DNA of 64,000 nt from Pseudomonas viridiflava. GTDB taxonomy: Bacteria; Pseudomonadota; Gammaproteobacteria; Pseudomonadales; Pseudomonadaceae. Where the stretch lies: assembly GCF_900580675.1 (NCBI RefSeq), contig NZ_UTBG01000186.1:186001-250000 (forward strand), written 5' to 3'. The notes beneath the pieces were generated by a model. The model did not search any database. It was not told the DNA's origin and saw only the letters and a list, made by a program, of their open reading frames with translations. Of this stretch, positions 1 to 7,781 are shown in pieces (the first letter of the stretch is position 1; every line of letters starts with the position of its first letter). The translations under genes were made by a program, and so were the position numbers.

Positions 1-384
1 AAGCTCATCTTCAGCGCGACTTCGATACACGACGAGCCGTTGTCGGCGTAGAAGCAGCGGGTCAGGCCTTCGGGCGTCATCGCTACCAGGCGCTCGGACA
101 GCTCGATCACCGGCTGGTGGCTGAAACCGGCGAGAATCACGTGCTCCAGTTGGTCGACCTGGTCCTTGATGCGCTGGTTGATGCGCGGGTTGGCGTGGCC
201 AAACACGTTGACCCACCAGGAACTCACGGCGTCGAGGTAGCGCTTGCCTTCGAAGTCTTCCAGCCACACGCCTTCACCGCGCTTGATGGGGACCAGCGGC
301 AGTTGCTGGTGGTCTTTCATCTGGGTGCAGGGATGCCACAGCACCGCGAGGTCGCGTTGCATCCACTGGTCGTTCAAGCCCATC
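1..384 (-). CDS. bioA: adenosylmethionine-8-amino-7-oxononanoate aminotransferase (N-terminal part)
   Basis: This gene runs off the left edge; only the first 128 codons are visible. The start at 384 gives MGLNDQWMQRDLAVLWHPCTQMKD, followed by a region with DAVSSWWVNVFGHANPRIN and ADNGSSCIEVALKM. The HPCTQM segment, the SSWW motif of the substrate pocket and the D/NGS(S)CIEVALK phosphate-cup segment are typical of BioA, the class III PLP-dependent enzyme that makes 7,8-diaminopelargonate from KAPA and SAM in biotin synthesis. The catalytic lysine lies beyond the window. The SD is an AGGAGA-like sequence just upstream. It is divergent from the cytochrome b561 gene; the 272-bp gap must hold both promoters. 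Confidence 0.93.
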
Positions 385-656
385 GGTTATCTCCTCGAAG
401 CGGTCCTGCGGCCAGCGCAGGCGAAACAATCGCGCAAGCCTATGCAATGGGCGACTGTGTCACAACCCATTACCGATGAATTCGCAGTAAACACAGGACG
501 GACTGTCACGTTTCTTGGGAATAGTCCTTAATCCGTCGTTAACTTATGGTGCCTACGCTCCAGATCGTATTTCTCGATATTTCAAAGCGAAATTTTCCGC
601 TTTAATTCGATAGGTAAATCGCTAGTCTTGGGTGCAGCTCTTACGGGATTAAGTAC

Positions 657-1208
657 ATGCAGCTACGTAACTCACCGGCCCGGTATGGCTGGGTCAGTAT
701 GATTTTGCACTGGGGCGTGGCCCTGGTGGTGTTCGGCTTGTTCGCCTTGGGCTTGTGGATGGTCGGCCTCGACTATTACAGCGCCTGGCGCAAAGAGGCG
801 CCCGACCTGCACAAGAGCATCGGCATTACGCTGTTCGCGATCATGCTGGTGCGGATTGTCTGGCGCCTGGTCAGCCCGCCGCCACCGCCGCTTTCCAGCT
901 ATAGCCGCATGACCCGTATCGGTGCCGCGTTCGGCCACGCGTTCCTGTATCTCGGGCTGTTTGCCGTGATGATCGCCGGTTACCTGATTTCCACCGCAGA
1001 CGGTGTCGGTATCCCGGTGTTTGGCCTGTTTGACATTCCTGCCGTGGTTTCCGGGCTACCGGACCAGGCAGACAACGCTGGCCTGGTGCACCTGTATCTC
1101 GCCTGGGTGTTGGTGGTCTTTGCCGGCTTGCACGGCGTGGCTGCGTTGAAACACCACTTTATCGATCGTGATGTGACCCTCAAGCGAATGCTGGGGCGCA
1201 AAGCCTGA
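657..1208 (+). CDS. cytochrome b561 family membrane protein
   Basis: 183 aa with four hydrophobic segments (about residues 14-36, 50-70, 93-115 and 145-165). Histidines sit in or next to the helices (ILHWGVAL, LHKSIGITL, FGHAFLYLG, FAGLHGVAALKHH), as expected for the two b-type hemes of the Ni/Fe-hydrogenase-like cytochrome b561 family (YceJ/YodB group). Such proteins move electrons from membrane quinol to an acceptor. The next gene, a YceI periplasmic protein, starts 32 bases after its stop, and the yceJ-yceI pairing is common, so the two are probably co-transcribed. Electron acceptor unknown. Confidence 0.88.
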   Translation: MQLRNSPARYGWVSMILHWGVALVVFGLFALGLWMVGLDYYSAWRKEAPDLHKSIGITLFAIMLVRIVWRLVSPPPPPLSSYSRMTRIGAAFGHAFLYLGLFAVMIAGYLISTADGVGIPVFGLFDIPAVVSGLPDQADNAGLVHLYLAWVLVVFAGLHGVAALKHHFIDRDVTLKRMLGRKA

Positions 1209-1240
1209 TGTTCAACCTCGACTCACAAGGAATAGAAAGC

Positions 1241-1819
1241 ATGTTGAAAAAGACGCTCGCCGCTCTGGCTATCGGTACCGCCCTGCTGTCCGCAGGCCAG
1301 GTGATGGCTGCCGACTACAAGATCGACAAGGAAGGCCAGCACGCCTTCATCGACTGGAAAATCAGCCACCTGGGCTACAGCTTCATCCACGGTACTTTCA
1401 AGGACTGGGATGGTACGTTCAGCTGGGATGCCGCCAAGCCTGAAGCCAGCAAAATTGCAGTCGACGTGAAAACCGCCAGCCTGTGGTCCAACCACGCTGA
1501 GCGTGACAAGCACATCGCCAGCAAGGATTTCCTGGACGTTGCCAAGTTCGCCGATGCCAAGTTCGTATCGACCGCGGTTAAACCCACCGGCGAAAAAACC
1601 GCTGACGTGACCGGCGACCTGACTTTCCACGGCGTGACCAAGCCTGTGACCTTCAAGGCCACATTCAACGGCGAAGGCAAAGACCCATGGGGCGGCGAAC
1701 GTGCTGGCTTCAACGCCAAAACTACGCTGAACCTGAACGACTTCGGCGTTAAAGGCCCTGGCCCGACCTCCCAGACTGTGGACCTGGACATCTCGCTGGA
1801 AGGCGTTAAAGCCAAGTAA
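1241..1819 (+). CDS. YceI family periplasmic lipid-binding protein (copy 1)
   Basis: 192 aa from the ATG at 1241, chosen because AAGGAATAG lies just upstream and a signal peptide begins there (MLKKTLAALAIGTALL, cleavage after VMAA). A start at 1208 in the same frame would put a hydrophilic stretch before the signal. The mature part shows the YceI beta-barrel signatures YKIDKEGQHAFIDWKISHLG, HAERDKHIASKDFLDV and LTFHGVTKPV. YceI proteins bind polyisoprenoid or fatty-amide ligands in a lipocalin-like barrel. The P. aeruginosa homologue (PA0423) has been reported as the secreted small protease PASP; whether that holds here is unknown. Confidence 0.9.
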   Translation: MLKKTLAALAIGTALLSAGQVMAADYKIDKEGQHAFIDWKISHLGYSFIHGTFKDWDGTFSWDAAKPEASKIAVDVKTASLWSNHAERDKHIASKDFLDVAKFADAKFVSTAVKPTGEKTADVTGDLTFHGVTKPVTFKATFNGEGKDPWGGERAGFNAKTTLNLNDFGVKGPGPTSQTVDLDISLEGVKAK

Positions 1820-1840
1820 TAATGCTTGTGTGTAACAAGC

Positions 1841-1863
1841 GCCGACCTATGGGTCGGCGTTTT
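1841..1863 (+). terminator. Rho-independent terminator after yceI copy 1
   Basis: Seven-base-pair stem GCCGACC / GGTCGGC (1841-1847 with 1852-1858), a four-base loop, then GTTTTG. It separates the first yceI copy from the second. Confidence 0.75.
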
Positions 1864-1974
1864 GCTTTCTGCAGTTGAGGAAAGGTCCTACGCTATTTAA
1901 GCCGGCTGCCTGCTTTTTTTCCGCGTTAAAAACTCTATTCCTACGAGCTCCCCTGATGCTCAAGGAATAGACCT

Positions 1975-2565
1975 ATGCTCCTGAAGACAATTGCTGTGTT
2001 GAGTTTCGGCGTGCTTGCCGCTGGCCAGGCCATTGCCGCTGACTATGTGATCGACAAGGAAGGCCAGCACGCCTTCATCGACTTGAAGGTCAAACACCTG
2101 GAATACAGCTTTATCACCGGCACCTTCAGAGACCTGGACGGCACCTTCAGTTTCGATGCGGCCGAGCCCGAAGCCAGCAAGATCGAAGTAAACGTGCGCA
2201 CTGCCAGCTTGTTCACCAACCACACCGAGCGCGACAAGCACTTGCGGGACAAGGAATACCTCAATGTCGAGGCGTTCCCCCATGCCAAATTTGTGTCCAC
2301 CGGCGTCAAGCTGACGGGCAAGAACGCTGAAGGCAAGCAGCTGGCGGACGTCACCGGCGACCTCAGCCTGGGCGGCGTGACCAAGCCCATTCTGGTCAAG
2401 GCTACGTTCCTGGGCGAAGGCAAAGACCCATGGGGTGGCTACCGCGCCGGTTTTGAAGGCACCACCAGCATCCTTCGGGAAGACTATGGCCAGACCGGTA
2501 AACTGGAACCGGGCTCAAGCCGTGTCGAGCTTTACATCACCTTTGAAGGCATCAGAGCGAAATAA
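1975..2565 (+). CDS. YceI family periplasmic protein (copy 2)
   Basis: 196 aa. AAGGAATAG precedes the ATG exactly as for copy 1, and the protein begins with a signal peptide (MLLKTIAVLSFGVLAAG, cleavage near AIAA). The mature protein follows copy 1 closely (DKEGQHAFIDLKVKHLEYSFITGTF, TERDKHLRDKEYLNVEAFPHAKFVSTG, GGVTKPI, GEGKDPWGGYRAGFEG) but the C-terminal third differs: LREDYGQTGKLEPGSS replaces the copy 1 LNDFGVKGPGPTS. The two genes are a tandem duplication that has diverged. Copy 2 has its own leader and its own strong terminator, so it may be transcribed separately. Confidence 0.9.
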   Translation: MLLKTIAVLSFGVLAAGQAIAADYVIDKEGQHAFIDLKVKHLEYSFITGTFRDLDGTFSFDAAEPEASKIEVNVRTASLFTNHTERDKHLRDKEYLNVEAFPHAKFVSTGVKLTGKNAEGKQLADVTGDLSLGGVTKPILVKATFLGEGKDPWGGYRAGFEGTTSILREDYGQTGKLEPGSSRVELYITFEGIRAK

Positions 2566-2581
2566 GGTTTTATCCGGCAGC

Positions 2582-2620
2582 AAAAAAATGCCCCGCATCT
2601 TTCGATGCGGGGCATTTTTT
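2582..2620. terminator. bidirectional Rho-independent terminator
   Basis: A-tract, then stem ATGCCCCGCATC / GATGCGGGGCAT with a TTTC loop, then T-tract. The flanking A and T runs make it work from both sides; it serves the convergent yceI copy 2 and rhlE. Confidence 0.88.
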
Positions 2621-2635
2621 GTGCAGCGTTGAAAC

Positions 2636-4528
2636 TCAGCGGCTGCGGGTCAGCAGCGCTGGTTTTTCACCACGAGGACGGCCTGGCAGTTGATCCAACT
2701 GCTCGGGTGTCGGGAAGCGATCAGCTTTCGACTCCTTGTGGATGATTTTCGGCGCCGGGCCACCGCGCGGGTTCTGCACGGCAGGTTCGGACAAGCGTGG
2801 CTGGTCGTCGCGGGCAGGGCGACGGTTGTTGCTGCGCGAGTCGTCGCGACGGGCCTGGCCATCACGTGGCGCGCCGTTACGCGGGCCGCTCCGCTTGGCA
2901 GGTGGCGTACCGGTGGTGCCGCCGCTGCTGTTGCGCGGGCCGGTTTGACGACCGCCCTGTGGCTGGCCGCCACGTGGTGCACCAGTACCTGCGGCGGCGC
3001 CCTGTGCCGGAGCACCCGGACGACGGCCACGGCCCTGGGCCGGTTTGGCCTGGGGCACGTAGTCAACGCGGTTGCCGAAGTTATCCACGTCGTCGTCGAG
3101 GAACTCGTCCGGGGCGCGGTCGGCTGCGGCACGTGGCGGCTGGCTTGGCTGGCGCTGTTCGCGGGCCGGGGTGCCTTCACGGGGCTTTTGCTCGCGGGCC
3201 GGGCGTTCGCCACGGCCGTTGGTTGGCGCTTTTTCCTTGCCGCCCTTGTCTTTGCCTTTGTCGCGACGACCACCGCCACCGCCGCCGCCGTTCGGGCCAT
3301 CGCCCTTCGGACCGCGTGGGTTGCGTGGGTTACGCACATCCGGGCGCTCGCGCGCTTCAGGCTTTTCAGCCTCTACGGTGCTGGCATCGAAGCCCATCAG
3401 GTCGCCGTCGGCGATTTTCTGCTTGGTCATGCGTTCGATGCTTTTCAGCAGTTTTTCTTCGTCCGGTGCGACCAGGGAAATGGCCTCGCCCGAACGACCG
3501 GCACGGCCGGTACGGCCGATACGGTGCACGTAGTCTTCGTCGACGTTTGGCAGCTCGAAGTTGACCACGTGTGGCAGCTGGTCGATATCCAGGCCGCGCG
3601 CGGCGATATCGGTGGCAACCAGGATGCGCACTTCACCGGCCTTGAAGTCGGCCAGGGCTTTGGTGCGTGCGTTCTGGCTCTTGTTGCCGTGGATGGCGAC
3701 GGCGGTGAGGCCGTGCTTGTCCAGGTACTCGGCCAGGCGGTTGGCGCCGTGCTTGGTGCGGGTAAACACCAGAACCTGTTCCCAGGCGCCGGCGGTGATC
3801 AGGTGCGCCAGCAGCGCACGCTTGTGGCTTGCAGGCAGACGGAACACACGCTGCTCGATACGCTCGACCGTGGTGTTCGGCGGCGTGACTTCGATGCGCT
3901 CGGGGTTGTGCAACAACTTGCCCGCCAAAGCGGTGATGTCGTTGGAGAACGTTGCCGAGAACAGCAGGTTCTGACGTTTGGCCGGCAGGCGGGCAAGGAC
4001 CTTTTTCACGTCATGGACAAAGCCCATGTCGAGCATGCGGTCGGCTTCGTCCAGCACGAGGATTTCCACGTGGGACAAGTCGACGCTGCCTTGGCCGCAC
4101 AGGTCGAGCAAACGACCCGGGCAGGCGACGAGCACGTCAACACCACGGGACATGGCTTGAACCTGGGGGTTCATGCCGACGCCGCCGAAGATGCAGGCGC
4201 TGACAAACTTCAAGTCGCGGGCATACAGCTTGAAGCTGTCGTGCACCTGGGCGGCGAGTTCGCGGGTAGGGGTCAGGACCAGTACGCGTGGTTGGCGCGG
4301 GCCGTGACGCTGGGATTTGTCCGGGTGACCGTTGGGGAACAACCGCTCCAGAATCGGGAGGGCGAAACCACCGGTTTTACCAGTACCTGTCTGCGCCGCA
4401 ACCATCAGGTCGCGACCTTGCAACACGGCGGGAATGGCCCGCTGTTGCACCGGAGTAGGCTCGGTATAGCCCGCTGCCTCGATGGCGCGGACTAAAGCCT
4501 CGGAGAGACCGAGGGAAGCAAAGGACAT
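2636..4528 (-). CDS. rhlE: ATP-dependent RNA helicase RhlE (DEAD box)
   Basis: 630 aa from the ATG at 4528 (AGGATT upstream; protein starts MSFASLGLSEALVRAIEAAG). The helicase core covers about residues 1-375: Q motif TPVQQRAIP, Walker A AQTGTGKT at 45-52, PTRELAAQ, DEAD, SAT, and HRIGRTGRAGR. After it comes a tail of about 250 residues that is low-complexity and rich in G, R, N, P and K, including a run of glycines near residue 425; such tails in RhlE proteins bind RNA without sequence preference. RhlE acts in rRNA maturation and mRNA turnover. It is transcribed alone; a leader of about 200 bases separates it from the next gene upstream. Confidence 0.93.
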   Translation of the reverse strand: MSFASLGLSEALVRAIEAAGYTEPTPVQQRAIPAVLQGRDLMVAAQTGTGKTGGFALPILERLFPNGHPDKSQRHGPRQPRVLVLTPTRELAAQVHDSFKLYARDLKFVSACIFGGVGMNPQVQAMSRGVDVLVACPGRLLDLCGQGSVDLSHVEILVLDEADRMLDMGFVHDVKKVLARLPAKRQNLLFSATFSNDITALAGKLLHNPERIEVTPPNTTVERIEQRVFRLPASHKRALLAHLITAGAWEQVLVFTRTKHGANRLAEYLDKHGLTAVAIHGNKSQNARTKALADFKAGEVRILVATDIAARGLDIDQLPHVVNFELPNVDEDYVHRIGRTGRAGRSGEAISLVAPDEEKLLKSIERMTKQKIADGDLMGFDASTVEAEKPEARERPDVRNPRNPRGPKGDGPNGGGGGGGRRDKGKDKGGKEKAPTNGRGERPAREQKPREGTPAREQRQPSQPPRAAADRAPDEFLDDDVDNFGNRVDYVPQAKPAQGRGRRPGAPAQGAAAGTGAPRGGQPQGGRQTGPRNSSGGTTGTPPAKRSGPRNGAPRDGQARRDDSRSNNRRPARDDQPRLSEPAVQNPRGGPAPKIIHKESKADRFPTPEQLDQLPGRPRGEKPALLTRSR

Positions 4529-4749
4529 GAGTAATCCTGTTTTAGTTAGGGCTTGGCCCAAAGGGATAATCTTGCCGGGCGTGAATGGCGCTTAGGGGAG
4601 CGCAACCCCGTCCGGTCCTGCTGCGTCTGGCGGGCACTCCACCGGCTCGCGCGGGCTGAAAGCTGCGCAGTAGCGGGGTTGGGTGCCTTTTTCAAGACCT
4701 CAGCGGCCGGGCGTAAGCCTGGCGGAAAGGCCGGAGTATAACAGAGCAA

Positions 4750-5541
4750 TCACTGTGCGCTGCTTTCCTGCTGCTCAACGGTGCCTTGCGAGGCCGTAAT
4801 GGCTTGGATTCCACCGTATTTGGCGTTCAAGGCGGCGTAGGCCGGCTCTTGTTTGAAGCGTTTGAGTTCAGCGGCAAAGCGCTGCACCAGCAAGTCCATG
4901 CCCGCGCCACGGCGTACCGCCAGGAACTGCGGTTGCTGGCTGACCACCACCGACGCCTGGCTGACTTTGCCGTCCAGGCCCATCTCTTTGATCACATGTT
5001 GGCCCACTCGGCGGTCGGTGATCACCAGGTCGATGCGCCCCAGCATCAATTTGCCGAAATTGGCTTCATGGCTGGGCGCCGCTTCGCGGTTGAACAGGTG
5101 TGAGTCGCTGAAAGGCTCGCCATACAGATAGCCCGGCGAGGTGCCGACGGTCAGGCCGCGCAGGTCATCGAGGCTTTCGGCCGGGTGGGGGCGTTCGTTG
5201 GCGTAAAACAGCGTGAACTCCACGTCCGACAGCGGTTCGCTGGGGTACAGCAGCAAGGCGTCGCGGTCGTGGCTGTGGAAAATATCCAGCGCGCCGTCGG
5301 CCTGGCCTTGGTCGAGCATGGCCAGGCAACGCTTCCAGGGCAGAAATTGCCACTGCACCTCGACACCCAGGCGCTGGAATACGATCACCGTGGTTTCGTA
5401 GTCCAGCCCCTGCATGGTGCCGCGCTCTTCGTACACATAAGGCGCCCACGGCTCGGTGACAATGCGCAGTTTCTCGCCATAAGCGGCCAGGCTCAGGCAA
5501 GTGAAAAGGGCAGCGGTCAACAGCTTGAAGATGACGGGCAT
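4750..5541 (-). CDS. periplasmic substrate-binding protein, SBP_bac_3 family
   Basis: 263 aa with a signal peptide (MPVIFKLLTAALFTCLSLAAYG). The mature part has the usual order of family 3 solute-binding proteins: LRIVTEPWAPYVYEE at the first strand, GLDYETTVIVFQRLGVEVQWQFLPWKRCLAMLDQGQADGAL, and DLRGLTVGTSPGYLYG after the hinge. The EPWAPY / PWKRCL pattern marks the subgroup without a linked ABC permease, often annotated as amino-acid-binding or orphan signalling proteins. No transporter gene is nearby. Ligand unknown. The SD is weak (AGGG). Confidence 0.82.
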   Translation of the reverse strand: MPVIFKLLTAALFTCLSLAAYGEKLRIVTEPWAPYVYEERGTMQGLDYETTVIVFQRLGVEVQWQFLPWKRCLAMLDQGQADGALDIFHSHDRDALLLYPSEPLSDVEFTLFYANERPHPAESLDDLRGLTVGTSPGYLYGEPFSDSHLFNREAAPSHEANFGKLMLGRIDLVITDRRVGQHVIKEMGLDGKVSQASVVVSQQPQFLAVRRGAGMDLLVQRFAAELKRFKQEPAYAALNAKYGGIQAITASQGTVEQQESSAQ

Positions 5542-5604
5542 GCCCTGAGGTTACGACGCTCCTGCGTTAAAGAGAAGCTCTGGCGCAAGCATCTGCGCGT
5601 GACG

Positions 5605-6687
5605 CTACTTTGTGTCCGAGGTCATCAAGTGTTCGTAGATGGCCGCGCGCCGCTCGCCGAGAATCAGGCGCACGATGGGGTTGGCGAACCAATGCTCGAG
5701 TTGGTGCGCATCCACCGGGCATTTTTGGCGCTCTTCCTGGTTCTGCTTGGCCTTGTCCCACCAAACCGGGCCACATGCCTGGTCGAACTCGTTTTCGTGC
5801 TCGTAGCAGCCGTACAGGATTTCGCGGATGAACTGTTGCTTGCGCTTGGGCAGGGCCAGGGTGATCAGTTTGTACATCAGGCGTTGCAGGCGCGGCGGGC
5901 GTGGCAGGTGGGCAGACACCTTGCGCGTGTCGGCCAGGGCCTGGGCGCTGGTGAGGTCGGCTGCATGCTTGGTGACCCATGCCTTGACCTTGGCCCGGAA
6001 CAATTGCTTGCGGCTCCAATAGTGATGGATCAAGTCGGGGCACTGGCGCACGTTGACGTTACGGTACGCCACGACTGACAGGCAGAACTCCTCCAGGGTG
6101 TAGGCGCCACGGGCCATCGGGTAGAGTTCGTCCATCAGCTCGATCGAGCGGTCCAGCAGGTGCGCGTCTTGCCGGGCGAAGCCCATCACCCCGGAGTTGA
6201 GCAGCCACATATGGTCATCAGCCAGGGCTTTTTCCGCCAGGGTCTTGGCCAGGGTTTCATAGAGCACGCTTTCGCGGTTATCGCCGTACTTGGCGTGGAA
6301 GGCGTTGCACAGCACCGTGCCGGGCGCGACACGTTCGAACAGCGCCATGGGCGAGTCGTGGAAAAACGTGTCGGTGTCGATCAGCAGTGCGCGTTCCGAG
6401 GTTTCCAGCACCTGGCGCAGCAGCACGTGTTTGGTGCGGAAATGGTAGCCGTGGGGTTCGCTCCATTGCGCGCGCGTGGCGGCGTCCAGTGTGTGGACGT
6501 GCACCGGCAGGCTGGCGTAGGGCGTCGGGTTGTCGCTGTACACCTGAATGTCCAGCGGCAGGTCCTGGGTGCCGCCCAGGTGGGCCAGGGCACTGGCGAT
6601 GCTGAATACCGCTTCCTGGTGATAGGTCTCGGCGCCGAATACCAGGTAAACCAGCTGCGGGCGGGGAGTCGGGGACGCTGAAATCAT
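5605..6687 (-). CDS. putative glycosyltransferase, GT-A-like fold
   Basis: 360 aa, no signal peptide or membrane segment. The first third resembles a nucleotide-sugar-binding GT-A domain: LVYLVFGAETYHQEAVFSIASAL, a DIQVYSDNP strand, then the motif LLIDTDTFF at about residue 117, which supplies the DxD metal-binding pair, and later WLLNSGVMGF, a pattern common in GT8-like enzymes. The C-terminal third is rich in R and K and has no motif I recognise. Acceptor, donor and pathway are unknown. It lies between an orphan binding protein and metF, on the same strand, without evident operon partners. Confidence 0.6.
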   Translation of the reverse strand: MISASPTPRPQLVYLVFGAETYHQEAVFSIASALAHLGGTQDLPLDIQVYSDNPTPYASLPVHVHTLDAATRAQWSEPHGYHFRTKHVLLRQVLETSERALLIDTDTFFHDSPMALFERVAPGTVLCNAFHAKYGDNRESVLYETLAKTLAEKALADDHMWLLNSGVMGFARQDAHLLDRSIELMDELYPMARGAYTLEEFCLSVVAYRNVNVRQCPDLIHHYWSRKQLFRAKVKAWVTKHAADLTSAQALADTRKVSAHLPRPPRLQRLMYKLITLALPKRKQQFIREILYGCYEHENEFDQACGPVWWDKAKQNQEERQKCPVDAHQLEHWFANPIVRLILGERRAAIYEHLMTSDTK

Positions 6688-6720
6688 TTGCTGCGGGCTT
6701 CCATTCCGGAATATGTAAAC

Positions 6721-6747
6721 AAAAAAAGCCCCCGTATAAACGAGGGC
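6721..6747 (-). terminator. Rho-independent terminator of the ahcY-metF unit
   Basis: Read on the minus strand: 8-bp stem GCCCTCGT / ACGGGGGC (one G-T pair), TTAT loop, then seven T. It follows the metF stop by about 20 bases. Confidence 0.85.
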
Positions 6748-6768
6748 CTGGTGCTGCTCGAACAGACC

Positions 6769-7614
6769 TCAGCGCGGCAGCTTGAGGTTGTTCCAGATCG
6801 CGAGGCTTGGCTCAGCCTGGTTCAGGGTATAGAAGTGCAACCCTGGTGCGCCACCTTGCAACAATTCTTCACACATTTTGCTGATGACCTGCTCGCCGAA
6901 CGCCTGGATGCTTTTCACGTCATCGCCATAGGCTTCCAGTTGCTTGCGCACCCAGCGCGGGATTTCAGCACCACAGGCGTCGGAAAAGCGCGCCAGTTTG
7001 CTGTAGTTGGTGATGGGCATGATGCCCGGCACAATCGGGATGTTTACGCCCATGGCCTGTACACGCTCGACAAAGTAGAAGTAGCTGTCGGCGTTGAAGA
7101 AGTACTGGGTGATCGCGCTGTTGGCGCCAGCGTTGGCCTTGCGCACGAAGTTCTGCAAATCGTCTTCGAAATTGCGCGCCTGGGGGTGCATTTCCGGGTA
7201 AGCCGCCACTTCGATATGGAAGTGATCGTCGCTTTCTTCACGGATGAAACTCACCAGGTCATTGGCGTAGCGCAGCTCACCGCTGGCCATGCCCATGCCG
7301 GACGGCAAGTCGCCACGCAGGGCAACGATGCGCTTGATGCCGGCTTGCTTGTATTGGGTCAGCAGGCTGCGCAGGTCGGCTTTGCTGTCGCCCACGCACG
7401 ACAAGTGCGGAGCGGCGGGAATTTTGACTTCGCTTTCCAGCTGCAACACGGTGTTGATCGTACGGTCACGGGTAGAGCCGCCGGCGCCGTAGGTGCAGGA
7501 GAAGAAGTCGGGGTTGTAGCTGGCCAACTGCTTGGCAGTCGCCATCAGTTTTTCATGCCCAGCATCGGTCTTGGTCGGGAAGAACTCGAAGCTGAAGCGA
7601 CGGTCTTGGGACAT
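6769..7614 (-). CDS. metF: 5,10-methylenetetrahydrofolate reductase
   Basis: 281 aa, the usual MetF length. It reduces methylene-THF to methyl-THF with FAD, supplying the methyl group for methionine synthesis. Visible motifs: SFEFFPTKTDAGHEKL (catalytic Glu in the FEFFP segment), FFSCTYGAGGSTRDRT, HLSCVGDSKADLRSLL, RIVALRGDLP and ITQYFFNADSYF. It lies downstream of ahcY on the same strand, 167 bp away with a REP pair between, so both should be under the SAH riboswitch that precedes ahcY: accumulating SAH raises its own hydrolysis and the remethylation of homocysteine. Confidence 0.96.
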   Translation of the reverse strand: MSQDRRFSFEFFPTKTDAGHEKLMATAKQLASYNPDFFSCTYGAGGSTRDRTINTVLQLESEVKIPAAPHLSCVGDSKADLRSLLTQYKQAGIKRIVALRGDLPSGMGMASGELRYANDLVSFIREESDDHFHIEVAAYPEMHPQARNFEDDLQNFVRKANAGANSAITQYFFNADSYFYFVERVQAMGVNIPIVPGIMPITNYSKLARFSDACGAEIPRWVRKQLEAYGDDVKSIQAFGEQVISKMCEELLQGGAPGLHFYTLNQAEPSLAIWNNLKLPR

Positions 7615-7660
7615 GGTCGTATCCTTGGAAACTCAAAACTGGAAGGCTTACACCGTCAAT

Positions 7661-7747
7661 GTGGGAGCGGGCTTGCTCGCGAATGCGGTGGGTCAGCCAT
7701 GATTGCTTCGACTGACACTCCGTATTCGCGAGCAAGCCCGCTCCCAC
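7661..7747. repeat. REP pair (GCGGGCTTGCTCGC type)
   Basis: Arms of 24 bp at 7661-7684 and 7724-7747 face each other. The pair lies between ahcY and metF inside one transcription unit. A partial third copy (AGCCCGCTCC) follows at about 7750. Confidence 0.9.
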
Positions 7748-7781
7748 ACAAGCCCGCTCCGACAGGGAGAGAGCCGGTTAC

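Noticed and set aside
2690..4495. Long open frame on the plus strand opposite rhlE (about 600 codons).
   Set aside because: Mirror of the high-GC rhlE coding strand; no start signal, no family features, and rhlE shows all helicase motifs.
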